Part shown: in pieces, positions 1 through 6,564 of the stretch
Position numbering within the stretch: the stretch's first letter is position 1
How the letters are laid out: each line of letters starts with the position of its first letter
NCBI GenBank assembly: GCA_023229615.1
Contig: JALNYX010000012.1
Coordinates: forward strand, 11,183-21,722
Length of the DNA stretch: 10,540 bases
From: Candidatus Moraniibacteriota bacterium
Lineage (GTDB): Bacteria; Patescibacteriota; Minisyncoccia; Moranbacterales; UBA9337
Direction of reading: 5' to 3'
The notes under the pieces: generated by a model
What the model saw: the letters and a program-made list of their open reading frames with translations, nothing else
Told to the model about the DNA's origin: nothing
Databases searched by the model: none
Made by a program: the position numbers and the translations under genes

Positions 1-65
1 ATTCAAAAAGAATTTGAGTAAAGTTGATTTGTAATTTTGATAGATTTTTTTAAAAAAATAAAAAT

Positions 66-1094
66 ATGTACAGTATTATTTTGTGCGGAGGATCAGGAAC
101 AAGACTGTGGCCACTTAGCCGGAAGAAAACCCCGAAGCAATTTTTGAGTTTATACAGCAAAAAATCCCTCTTGCAAGAAACGTTCTTGAGAATGAAAGAA
201 ATAATGCCGGTGGAGAATATTTTTTTCAGCACTTATGGAAAAGTGTCTGCTGAAAAAGTTTTCCAGCAAATTGAGCAGGTTGAAAAAAGGATAAAAAAGG
301 AACAGATAATATTGGAGCCGGAAAAGCTCAATACCGCTCCGGCAATTGCAGGTGCGATTCGTTATTTGCAACAAAAAATAAAAGTAAATGAAAGCGAATC
401 AATTATCGTGTTGCCGTCGGATCATTATATCGGAAATAAGAAAGAATATCTGAAAGTGGTAAAAAATGCTATGGAAAATGTTGGTGACAATATCGGAACT
501 ATCGGCATCGTACCGACCGGACCGGAAACGGGATATGGATATATCAAAAAAGGAAAAAAAGAGCGAAGTTATTTTTGTGCAGAAAAATTCAAAGAGAAAC
601 CGGACAAATTAAAGGCCAAAAAATATTTGAAATCAGGGGATTATGTTTGGAATTCCGGTATGTATATTTTCAATGCTAGAACTTTTTTGGAAGAACTGGA
701 AAAATACGCACCGAAAATATATCAAGTTGCTGTTTGTCAGAATCAGAAGGATTTTCTGCAAAAATTCAAAAATCTCGAATCTATTTCGATTGATTATGCT
801 GTTTCGGAAAAATCCGAAAGAGTGGTTATTTTCGAAGGCGATTTTGAATGGAACGATATTGGGTCTTTTGATAGTCTTTCGGAGATTCTGGCTGGAAATC
901 AAGAAAAATCTCGGAATGTGGTCGTTGGCGCGGAGAATGTTTTCATTCACAGCACTCAAGGGAAAAGAATCGCGGTAGTGGGCGTGAGCGATTTGATTGT
1001 GGTTGAAGATGGCGATGCAATTTTAATTGCCAGAAAAGGACAAAGTGAGGATGTGAAAAAAGTGGTAGATTTTCTGAAAGAAAAGAAAAAATAG
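66..1094 (+). CDS. manC: Mannose-1-phosphate guanylyltransferase (short, single-domain form)
   Basis: The predicted enzyme joins GTP and mannose-1-phosphate to make GDP-mannose in the cytoplasm, the activated sugar for surface polysaccharides and glycolipids. The 342-residue protein opens with the nucleotidyltransferase signature CGGSGTRLWPLSR (residues 7-19) followed by PKQF (23-26). It also has PSDH at 117-120, the sugar-binding FKEKPD (175-180), VWNSGMY (194-200) and FEWNDIGSFDS (260-270), all typical of ManC/RfbM. The length fits the short family form; the C-terminal phosphomannose isomerase domain of the bifunctional enzymes (about 470 residues) is absent. The ATG sits in an A-rich context with no Shine-Dalgarno sequence, and the CGGSGTR motif lies at the usual distance from this start. 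A weak terminator follows. Specificity for mannose rather than another hexose is inferred from the motifs. Confidence 0.93.
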   Translation: MYSIILCGGSGTRLWPLSRKKTPKQFLSLYSKKSLLQETFLRMKEIMPVENIFFSTYGKVSAEKVFQQIEQVEKRIKKEQIILEPEKLNTAPAIAGAIRYLQQKIKVNESESIIVLPSDHYIGNKKEYLKVVKNAMENVGDNIGTIGIVPTGPETGYGYIKKGKKERSYFCAEKFKEKPDKLKAKKYLKSGDYVWNSGMYIFNARTFLEELEKYAPKIYQVAVCQNQKDFLQKFKNLESISIDYAVSEKSERVVIFEGDFEWNDIGSFDSLSEILAGNQEKSRNVVVGAENVFIHSTQGKRIAVVGVSDLIVVEDGDAILIARKGQSEDVKKVVDFLKEKKK

Positions 1095-1114
1095 CGATTT
1101 TAGTGGAATTTTCT

Positions 1115-1141
1115 GGTTTCAAGTGGTGTGTAACCTTTTTT
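1115..1141 (+). terminator. Probable rho-independent terminator after manC
   Basis: GGTTTCA (1115-1121) pairs with TGTAACC (1129-1135) with one internal mismatch around a 7-nt loop, followed at once by six T residues (1136-1141). The stem is short, so this is a moderate call. It is placed where the manC transcript should end, before the next promoter. Confidence 0.5.
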
Positions 1142-1147
1142 AAATAC

Positions 1148-1176
1148 TTGTGTTTTTGTTTTAAATAAGCTAAAAT
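1148..1176 (+). promoter_or_regulatory. Probable sigma70-type promoter for the 1209 gene
   Basis: TTGTGT (1148-1153) and TAAAAT (1171-1176) are separated by exactly 17 nt. The -10 box matches consensus at five of six positions; the -35 box matches mainly in its TTG. Transcription would start near 1183, leaving a leader of about 25 nt. Confidence 0.5.
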
Positions 1177-1208
1177 AGAAAGGTGGTAATAGATAAATAG
1201 CAGTAATT

Positions 1209-1577
1209 ATGACCTTGAGATCTTATCTTTGGGGTTTGCGTGTTATGGTGGGTTTTTCCGCCGTTTTGTGGCTAGTCGTAATTATGCGCATAGATCCTAC
1301 CGCCTCAATTTTCATCGGTCAGAGTCTGTTTTTTGTCAGTCTATTTTTAATGCTGACAGGAATATTTGCTTTATTTTTTACCTGGATGCGCAAAATGATG
1401 TCCGGAGGAGAAAGCGCTTTCGTTCATTTAGGAATGAGTCTTAGACAGGGAATGCTCCTAGCACTGTTGATAATTTTTTTGCTTATTTTCCAGCGATTGC
1501 AAATTTTGATTTGGTGGGATGGACTTTTATTGGCAGCGGGATTTTTTATAATAGAATTGTATTTTTTAACGAGGTGA
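1209..1577 (+). CDS. Conserved-looking small integral membrane protein, four predicted helices
   Basis: The function is unknown. The 122-residue protein is almost entirely membrane-embedded, with hydrophobic segments at about residues 10-28, 33-58, 80-98 and 101-119. Two charged loops break them: a basic one after helix 2 (RKMM, 61-64) leading into GGESAFVHLGMSLRQG (66-81), and a short turn IWWDG (101-105). There is no signal peptide and no catalytic motif. The polar loop between helices 2 and 3 looks constrained and is the best candidate for a conserved functional site. Its style recalls short membrane proteins of unknown function that I associate with CPR genomes, but I cannot confirm a family. 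The ATG start is supported by a promoter 33 nt upstream. An AGGTGG lies more than 20 nt before the ATG, too far to be a normal ribosome binding site. The stop is TGA. Confidence 0.8.
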   Translation: MTLRSYLWGLRVMVGFSAVLWLVVIMRIDPTASIFIGQSLFFVSLFLMLTGIFALFFTWMRKMMSGGESAFVHLGMSLRQGMLLALLIIFLLIFQRLQILIWWDGLLLAAGFFIIELYFLTR

Positions 1578-1583
1578 TCTTTG

Positions 1584-1620
1584 CTAATTACTAATTTATT
1601 TTTATTACTAATGTACTAAT
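1584..1620 (+). repeat. Degenerate CTAAT-type heptamer tract upstream of gyrB
   Basis: The pentamer CTAAT occurs at 1584, 1591, 1608 and 1616, with spacings of 7, 17 and 8 nt, in otherwise A/T-only sequence. Similar CTGAT/CTAAT units 7 nt apart occur at 8462-8473. No convincing gyrB promoter could be placed in 1578-1686: a TATATT at 1649-1654 has only a poor -35 partner. Confidence 0.45.
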
Positions 1621-1686
1621 TTATTGGGAAAGTTTCCGTAAAAATTCGTATATTTGTATTTGATTAGCAATCGGCAAACATATTTT

Positions 1687-3687
1687 ATGGCAAAAGAACA
1701 AAAAGGACAAAGTAGTTATAGCGCGAAATCCATTCAAGTCTTGGAAGGTTTTGAACATGTGCGGAAAAGACCAGGAATGTATATCGGAGGCACTTCCTTG
1801 GAAGGACTCCATCATTTGATTTGGGAGGTGGTAAACAATTCAATCGATGAAGCGATGGGTGGTTATTGCGACAATATTCTCATTAGATTACTTCCGGATA
1901 ATATGGTGGAAGTTGTTGATAATGGACGGGGAATTCCAGTCGAAAAACATCCGCAAACAAAAAAATCAACACTCGAAACAGTTATGACTGTTCTTAATGC
2001 CGGAGGAAAGTTCGAGGGAGATGGATATAAAATTTCCGGAGGACTCCATGGAGTGGGAGTTTCGGTTGTTAATGCACTTTCATCTTGGACTAAGGCTGAA
2101 GTTCATCGTGAAGGAAAGATTTGGGTACAAGAGTATAATGCCGGGAAAAGAAAAGCGGAAATAAAATCAATTGGCAAAACTGACCATACCGGAACCACGA
2201 TTACTTTTCAGCCTGATTCGAAAATATTTCCTGAGATTAAATTTAGCTGGAGTAAAATTTTGGATTATTTGCGACAACAGGCATATTTAACCAAGGGTGT
2301 GAAAATTACGATTGAAGATTGGAGAAAAGTAGAAAAGATCACACAAGAAGATTGTAGCGTTAGAAAGTATGGTTTCTATTTTGATGCCGGAATTATTTCT
2401 TTTGTTAAATTTCTCAATCAGGGTAAAGATGTAAAAAATGAGATGCCGGTGCATATTGAAAAGGAGGTTGACGGTGTTCAGGTAGAAGTTTCTCTTCAAT
2501 ATACCGATGGATTCAAAGAGCATCTGTATTCTTTTGCTAATAATATTTTTACCGTTGAAGGTGGAATGCACGTGACAGGATTTCGAACAGCTCTTACGCG
2601 CGTACTTAATGATTATGCCAAAAAGAATAATCTTCTCAAAGAAAAAGAAGGAAGTCTTACGGCTGATGATGTGCGTGAAGGGCTTACGGCGGTAATCAGT
2701 GTTAAGCTTCGCAATCCTCAATTTGAAGGTCAAACTAAAGCTAAATTGGGCAATGGAGAAGTGCGAGGAATCGTGCATAGTGTTGTTTCTGAAATGCTTA
2801 GTGAATTTTTTGAAAAACATCCGAATAATGCCAAAGCAATTATTGGAAAATGTCTTTTGACGGCTAAAGCCAGAATCGCCGCCCGCGCCGCCAAGGATGC
2901 CGTAATCCGAAAAGGAGCTTTGGAGGGAATGACTCTCCCGGGAAAATTGGCTGATTGTTCAAGCAAAGATAAAGCAAAATCTGAATTGTATATCGTAGAG
3001 GGAGATTCAGCTGGTGGAAGCGCCAAGCAGGGAAGAGACCGGAAATTTCAAGCTATTTTACCGCTTCGAGGAAAGTTGGTTAATGTGGAAAAGACCAGTT
3101 TGGACAAGGTGGTGAAATCCGACACGCTCAAGCCGATTATTATCGCTCTGGGAGCGGGAATTGGAGAGAGTTTTGATGCTAGTCGATTGCGTTACGGAAA
3201 AATTATCATTATGGCGGATGCCGATGTGGATGGTTCGCATATCCGGACTTTGCTTTTGACTTTTTTCTATCGTTATTATGAAGAATTGGTGCGTAATGGA
3301 AATATCTATATCGCTCAGCCTCCGCTTTATAGTATCAAGAAGGGAAAAGAAATGCTGTATGCATATACTGACCGAGAACGGGATGCCATACTTAAAAAGT
3401 TGAATGTTAATCCTGATGAGGTGGAGGAATTGGCAGAAGGGGAAGAGCCGGTGAAGAAAGTTTCCGGAGGAGTGAATATTCAGCGTTACAAAGGTTTGGG
3501 AGAAATGAATCCGGATCAGCTTTGGCAGACAACAATGAATCCGGAAAAGAGGCAGATGCTTCGCGTGACAATCGAGGATGCCGAAGCGGCTGACAAAATT
3601 TTTGATATTTTAATGGGATCGGATGTTGAACCTCGCCGTCGATTCATCCAAACCCACGCCAAAAGCGTCAAAAATTTGGACGTGTAA
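1687..3687 (+). CDS. gyrB: DNA gyrase subunit B
   Basis: This is the ATPase and TOPRIM subunit of the type IIA topoisomerase that introduces negative supercoils, working with GyrA (not in this window). The 666-residue protein has the GHKL ATPase domain first: catalytic Glu in EVVNNSIDEA (47-56), DNGRGIP (78-84) and GGLHGVGVSVVNAL (118-131). The QTKAKLGN switch loop follows (349-356). The TOPRIM domain carries EGDSAGGSA (438-446), PLRGK and DADVDGSHIR (511-520). The tail ends in the usual RRRFIQTHA...VKNLDV. I chose the ATG at 1687 (MAKEQ) over an in-frame ATG at 1654 that would add 11 atypical residues. The length suits gram-positive-type GyrB without the enterobacterial insertion. ParE is the main alternative, but the C-terminus and TOPRIM context read as GyrB. 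No Shine-Dalgarno sequence is visible. Confidence 0.95.
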   Translation: MAKEQKGQSSYSAKSIQVLEGFEHVRKRPGMYIGGTSLEGLHHLIWEVVNNSIDEAMGGYCDNILIRLLPDNMVEVVDNGRGIPVEKHPQTKKSTLETVMTVLNAGGKFEGDGYKISGGLHGVGVSVVNALSSWTKAEVHREGKIWVQEYNAGKRKAEIKSIGKTDHTGTTITFQPDSKIFPEIKFSWSKILDYLRQQAYLTKGVKITIEDWRKVEKITQEDCSVRKYGFYFDAGIISFVKFLNQGKDVKNEMPVHIEKEVDGVQVEVSLQYTDGFKEHLYSFANNIFTVEGGMHVTGFRTALTRVLNDYAKKNNLLKEKEGSLTADDVREGLTAVISVKLRNPQFEGQTKAKLGNGEVRGIVHSVVSEMLSEFFEKHPNNAKAIIGKCLLTAKARIAARAAKDAVIRKGALEGMTLPGKLADCSSKDKAKSELYIVEGDSAGGSAKQGRDRKFQAILPLRGKLVNVEKTSLDKVVKSDTLKPIIIALGAGIGESFDASRLRYGKIIIMADADVDGSHIRTLLLTFFYRYYEELVRNGNIYIAQPPLYSIKKGKEMLYAYTDRERDAILKKLNVNPDEVEELAEGEEPVKKVSGGVNIQRYKGLGEMNPDQLWQTTMNPEKRQMLRVTIEDAEAADKIFDILMGSDVEPRRRFIQTHAKSVKNLDV

Positions 3688-3712
3688 TATTCGTGTTTAA
3701 AAAATATTCTGG

Positions 3713-3744
3713 GAACTCAGATTTCATAATCTGAGTTCTTTTTT
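3713..3744 (+). terminator. Strong rho-independent terminator after gyrB
   Basis: A perfect 11-bp stem, GAACTCAGATT (3713-3723) with AATCTGAGTTC (3728-3738), closes a TCAT loop and is followed by six T residues (3739-3744). It ends the gyrB transcript just before the next promoter. Confidence 0.93.
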
Positions 3745-3747
3745 CAT

Positions 3748-3776
3748 TTGATTTTGTTTGAAATTTTTTGTATAAT
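3748..3776 (+). promoter_or_regulatory. Sigma70-type promoter giving a leaderless mRNA
   Basis: TTGATT (3748-3753), a 17-nt spacer and a perfect TATAAT (3771-3776). The preferred ATG at 3785 begins 9 nt after the -10 box, so the transcription start should coincide with or lie within a base or two of the start codon. Confidence 0.8.
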
Positions 3777-3784
3777 AGTTGATG

Positions 3785-4882
3785 ATGAGTGATTATAGAA
3801 AAATAAAAAATAAAAAAAGTGGAATTAGAAAAATAGATGGAGTTGGGACGGATCCTCGAGTGATTCGGTTTTTTGCATCATTGAAATCGGAGGAATTCAA
3901 TTCATTACTATACTCCAGAGGAAGAGTGTCAAATAAATTTTTTACCGAGGATTCTGGGTTATATATAACTCCTAAGCAGGCGGAATTATCCAAACTTGGA
4001 GTGAAAGTAAATATTCAGCCGAATGTTTTTGATGGGATTAGTAATCGAATTGTTAATCGATACAAAATTTATCAACCAGACCAAAAGAATACTTTGCACG
4101 CTCGATATGTGAGATTGGTTCAGGAATATGTTGATTTGGAAGATAATATCAAAAATCAATCCAAGAATTTTTTTGGCAATCTTTCATTTGCCAAAGTGTA
4201 TAATTTTTCATTGATTGGGGCGATTTTGGTGGGAATGTTTACGATGTCTTTTATTTATCAATATTTGGGATCAAGCGCTTCAGCTCGAGGTGATGGTGGT
4301 GAAGTTTCTAATAAGCAGATAGTTCAGCAAGAGACGGTTCAGGAGGTCACAGAAGCTATTAGTAATGGGGTTAAGGAAGAAGAAGCTGAAAAATGGGATG
4401 ATGAGAAGGAAAGCCAATATATTACGCAGATGACAAATTATTTGGAAAATGCTGAGAAAGAAAAAACTGAAAAGGAGATAGAGGAAATGGTAAAAGGATA
4501 TCCAATTGAAAAAATGCTTCCATATATTTTGGAGCAGGATCGCATAGTGGCTGCATTTTTGATTAGTATCGCCAAAAAGGAGAGTAATTGGGGAAAGAGA
4601 GTTCCGACGCTGGACGGGCAGGATTGTTATAATTACTGGGGGTACCGCGGACAAAGAAGATTGATGGGAACGGGAGGACATACTTGTTTCAATAGCCGGA
4701 AAGACGCGGTGGATACTGTTGCTAAAAGAATCAAATGGCTGGTAGAAAACAAAAAACTTAACACACCAGAGAAGATGATTATTTGGAAATGCGGATCGGA
4801 TTGCGATGCGACCGGAGGACAGGAAGCAGCGAGAAAATGGATCAGCGATGTGAATATGTACTTCAAGAAGCTCAATAATTAG
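3785..4882 (+). CDS. Membrane-anchored lysozyme-like (glucosaminidase-type) protein with a novel N-terminal region
   Basis: Predicted cell-wall hydrolase of 365 residues from the ATG at 3785; ATG 3782 and TTG 3779 are in frame just upstream, but the promoter spacing favours 3785. The region 1-135 is basic and presumably cytosolic, with no recognised domain. One transmembrane helix follows (about 141-161). A charged, probably coiled linker rich in E and K spans about 172-237. The C-terminal domain (about 238-365) has KKESNWGK (264-271) with probable catalytic Glu 266, then CYNYWGY (281-287). This pairing recalls the ESxWG and NYFG motifs of GH73/FlgJ-type enzymes in the lysozyme superfamily. 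Cysteines 281, 301, 336 and 340 are all shared with the paralogue at 5056 and probably form disulfides outside the membrane. The substrate is inferred to be peptidoglycan; activity is not proven by sequence. Confidence 0.82.
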   Translation: MSDYRKIKNKKSGIRKIDGVGTDPRVIRFFASLKSEEFNSLLYSRGRVSNKFFTEDSGLYITPKQAELSKLGVKVNIQPNVFDGISNRIVNRYKIYQPDQKNTLHARYVRLVQEYVDLEDNIKNQSKNFFGNLSFAKVYNFSLIGAILVGMFTMSFIYQYLGSSASARGDGGEVSNKQIVQQETVQEVTEAISNGVKEEEAEKWDDEKESQYITQMTNYLENAEKEKTEKEIEEMVKGYPIEKMLPYILEQDRIVAAFLISIAKKESNWGKRVPTLDGQDCYNYWGYRGQRRLMGTGGHTCFNSRKDAVDTVAKRIKWLVENKKLNTPEKMIIWKCGSDCDATGGQEAARKWISDVNMYFKKLNN

Positions 4883-4928
4883 AACATAAAAGAGGATTAT
4901 TGTAAATAGAGGATTTTTTACTTTTTAG

Positions 4929-4958
4929 CCGCCAATTCATTTTGGCGGTCTTTGTTTT
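4929..4958 (+). terminator. Probable rho-independent terminator after the 3785 gene
   Basis: CCGCCAA (4929-4935) pairs perfectly with TTGGCGG (4942-4948) around a 6-nt loop, followed by the T-rich stretch 4949-4958 (TCTTTGTTTT). This separates the two paralogous wall-hydrolase genes into independent transcripts. Confidence 0.75.
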
Positions 4959-4986
4959 AAGCTTAAACAATGGATAAAACCGGTCA

Positions 4987-5015
4987 TTGACACCGGGCTG
5001 TTTTTTTGCTATTCT
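4987..5015 (+). promoter_or_regulatory. Promoter for the second lysozyme-like gene, with its -35 box inside a small inverted repeat
   Basis: A perfect consensus TTGACA (4987-4992), a 17-nt spacer and TATTCT (5010-5015) precede the gene by about 40 nt. The -35 box lies within an imperfect hairpin, CCGGT (4980-4984) with ACCGG (4992-4996). The inverted repeat could be an operator or incidental. Unlike its neighbour, this gene would have a leader of about 34 nt. Confidence 0.7.
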
Positions 5016-5055
5016 AGAATGCATGTTGAAAAAATAATCAGTAATTTATTTGTTT

Positions 5056-5727
5056 ATGAGTAAAAATCCTTCGGGGTTTTGTGGAAAAATAATAATCGTA
5101 TCCATCCTGGTGATTATCTCGGGCTGTTTTTTTTACATCCGAATTGATTCTATTTTTGGAGCAAATTTTGCTCAGGGAAAAGAGTTGAAAAATTCAGTTT
5201 GGAGAGGGGAGGATTATCTGGGTGTTCTTTCCGGTGAAAAGAAATTTTTGGGATCAGAGTATAATTTCAGTAGTGGCGATGAGGAAAAAATTGATCCGGA
5301 AAGGAAGGCGTTGGAAAAACAGTTATATGAAATTGCGGCGGGATATCCGATTGAAGAGATGATTCCTTACATCTCCGGATATGACAGAAAAATTGCCGGC
5401 TTGATTGTGGGAATTGCCAAAAAGGAAAGCGATTGGGGAAAACATGCGCCGTCCAAGGATGGCAAAACTTGTTATAATTACTGGGGATACAAAGGAGGCG
5501 GAAGTTTGGGGCATTCTTTGGGCTATGGATGTTTCGCCAGTCCCGAAGAGGGGGTGAATGCTATTGGAGGAAGAATTCAGGAGTTGGTAAACAAGAAACT
5601 CAACACTCCTTCCAAAATGATTGTTTGGAAATGCGGGTCGACTTGCGCGGGGCATGATCCGGCTGGTGTTTCTAAGTGGATTAGCGATGTGACGGTTTAC
5701 TTTGATAAAATATCCAAAAAGGGTTAA
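5056..5727 (+). CDS. Second membrane-anchored lysozyme-like (glucosaminidase-type) protein, paralogue of the 3785 gene
   Basis: Predicted extracellular wall hydrolase of 223 residues from the ATG at 5056; an in-frame TTG at 5050 would add only two residues. A hydrophobic anchor covers about residues 11-31, then a charged spacer to about 95. The catalytic-type domain (about 96-219) matches the 3785 protein at about half of its residues by hand alignment. It has KKESDWGK (122-129, probable catalytic Glu 124), CYNYWGY (139-145), and cysteines 139, 159, 193 and 197 at matching places. It lacks the 135-residue cytosolic region of its neighbour. An ISGC lipobox-like string (21-24) lies in the anchor, but strongly hydrophobic residues follow the Cys, so a plain transmembrane anchor seems likelier than a lipoprotein. 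It has its own promoter. Substrate and exact bond specificity are unknown. Confidence 0.82.
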   Translation: MSKNPSGFCGKIIIVSILVIISGCFFYIRIDSIFGANFAQGKELKNSVWRGEDYLGVLSGEKKFLGSEYNFSSGDEEKIDPERKALEKQLYEIAAGYPIEEMIPYISGYDRKIAGLIVGIAKKESDWGKHAPSKDGKTCYNYWGYKGGGSLGHSLGYGCFASPEEGVNAIGGRIQELVNKKLNTPSKMIVWKCGSTCAGHDPAGVSKWISDVTVYFDKISKKG

Positions 5728-5771
5728 AATACAAATAACTTGAAATTTGCATATCTGGATGGTTTCCGTAT

Positions 5772-5852
5772 GGTTTTCCGGAAAAATATTTTTTTCTCCG
5801 GTCCTTTCGAGGGACACGGACAGCTACGAAAAAAACATTTTTCCGGAAAACC
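5772..5852. repeat. 25-bp inverted repeat forming a long hairpin, flanked by 7-bp direct repeats
   Basis: The arms at 5772-5796 and 5828-5852 are complementary at 24 of 25 positions, with one A-C mismatch (5788/5836). Each arm contains the self-palindrome TTTTCCGGAAAA (5774-5785 and 5839-5850). The 31-nt centre folds again: TCCG (5797-5800) with CGGA (5817-5820), then GTCCTT (5801-5806) with AGGGAC (5810-5815). The heptamer TATCTGG flanks the whole at 5752-5758 and 5864-5870. There is no T-run after the 3' arm, so it is not an ordinary terminator. It may be a MITE/REP-like element, a structured RNA or a cruciform site. Confidence 0.85.
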
Positions 5853-5859
5853 GAGAGTC

Positions 5860-5888
5860 TTGTTATCTGGTTGTGTAAACTTTATAAC
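5860..5888 (+). promoter_or_regulatory. Promoter for the rhodanese operon, near-leaderless
   Basis: TTGTTA (5860-5865), a 17-nt spacer and TATAAC (5883-5888). The ATG at 5897 begins 9 nt after the -10 box, so the mRNA should begin at or within two bases of the start codon. The -35 box abuts the inverted repeat at 5772-5852. Confidence 0.72.
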
Positions 5889-5896
5889 TAAAAAAT

Positions 5897-6244
5897 ATGG
5901 CGCTTGAAAATATCAATTCAAAAGATTTCAAAGAGATGCTGGATAATGAGGGGGAAAATATTGAGATTATTGATGTGCGGGAGAAGGACGAATATGACTT
6001 GATAAAAATCAAAGGATCGAAATTGATTCCTCTTTCTGAAATTGGAAACAGTTTGGACAAAATCGATTGGAAAAAGAAGGTTGTTTTTGTTTGTCGGAGC
6101 GGAAGCCGAAGCGGATATGTGGCGCAAGTGTTGGCACAGGACGGAAAGGATGTTATCAATCTTGCTGGCGGAGTGTATGAACTTAATCTTGATGATTGTG
6201 ATTGCTTGGAAAAAGCTACCGGGTGTTGCAGTGGATATTTGTAA
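5897..6244 (+). CDS. Rhodanese-domain sulfurtransferase with a cysteine-rich tail
   Basis: A single-domain rhodanese of 115 residues, predicted to carry sulfane sulfur on a cysteine persulfide in the cytoplasm. It shows the family order: IIDVREKDEYD (24-34), IKGSKLIP (38-45) and the active-site loop CRSGSRSG (66-73) with catalytic Cys 66, then INLAGGV (87-93). The usual family C-terminal segment that follows the GG is replaced by a short tail with four cysteines (101, 103, 110, 111), which is unusual and could hold a metal or serve as extra sulfur carriers. It is probably the first gene of an operon running to 8779; the next ATG is 33 nt beyond its stop. There is no Shine-Dalgarno sequence, which fits a leaderless start. 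The physiological acceptor of sulfur cannot be told from this context. Confidence 0.92.
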   Translation: MALENINSKDFKEMLDNEGENIEIIDVREKDEYDLIKIKGSKLIPLSEIGNSLDKIDWKKKVVFVCRSGSRSGYVAQVLAQDGKDVINLAGGVYELNLDDCDCLEKATGCCSGYL

Positions 6245-6277
6245 TTATTAGTAAGAATTAATCAAAAATAAAAAAAT

Positions 6278-6538
6278 ATGGAAGGTGATATAAAGTTTTC
6301 AGATAATAATACTGAAAAAGAAAAATTTTCTCCGCAGTTTCTTGCTTTTATTTCAGTTCTTTTTGGGTTGGGATCGATATTTCCTTTTGCTGCATTAATA
6401 TTTTCAATACCGGGAGTGATATTTGGCATGATGGCCGTTAAAAGAGGTGAAAAATTGATTGGTCAAATAGGTATTGGGCTATCTGTTTTTTTTCTTTTTT
6501 TATGGCTTTTTTTTATTGGTATGATTAGCAGCTATTAA
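6278..6538 (+). CDS. Small DUF4190-like membrane protein
   Basis: The function is unknown. The 86-residue protein has a short acidic/polar N-terminus (about 1-17) and two long hydrophobic stretches (about 20-50 and 61-84). They are separated by a basic turn, AVKRGEK (53-59). The pattern of a first hydrophobic segment rich in G, P and F ending in PGVIFGMMAVKRG, then GQIGIGLSVFFL, matches the general plan of DUF4190, small two-helix bacterial membrane proteins. The match is by pattern only. It lies 33 nt after the rhodanese and 26 nt before the MscS gene, so it is probably co-transcribed with both. The ATG has an AAAAAAAT upstream context, like several other starts here, and no Shine-Dalgarno sequence. 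Confidence 0.72.
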   Translation: MEGDIKFSDNNTEKEKFSPQFLAFISVLFGLGSIFPFAALIFSIPGVIFGMMAVKRGEKLIGQIGIGLSVFFLFLWLFFIGMISSY

Positions 6539-6564
6539 TTTTTTTTAGATATTTGATAAAATTT

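Noticed and set aside
1654..1686. Upstream ATG adding 11 residues to GyrB
   Set aside because: The extra residues (MYLISNRQTYF) do not resemble GyrB N-termini, and the ATG at 1687 gives a standard start.
2287..2820. Long antisense open frame inside gyrB
   Set aside because: It is a shadow of a strongly conserved gyrB region and has low-complexity F/K/N composition and no promoter.
4980..5007. Second terminator after the 3785 gene: CCGGT/ACCGG hairpin with a later T-run
   Set aside because: The stem is only 5 bp, the T-run starts four bases after it, and the same bases form a consensus -35 box with a correctly spaced -10. A promoter reading is stronger, and a better terminator lies at 4929-4958.
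5076..5127. Lipoprotein signal (ISGC lipobox) in the second lysozyme-like protein
   Set aside because: The residues after the Cys (FFYIRI) stay strongly hydrophobic, and the paralogue uses a plain transmembrane helix.
1632..5770. Shared 9-mer GTTTCCGTA before gyrB (1632-1640) and in the inverted-repeat region (5762-5770)
   Set aside because: Too short to be meaningful; no matching flanks or common position relative to a promoter.
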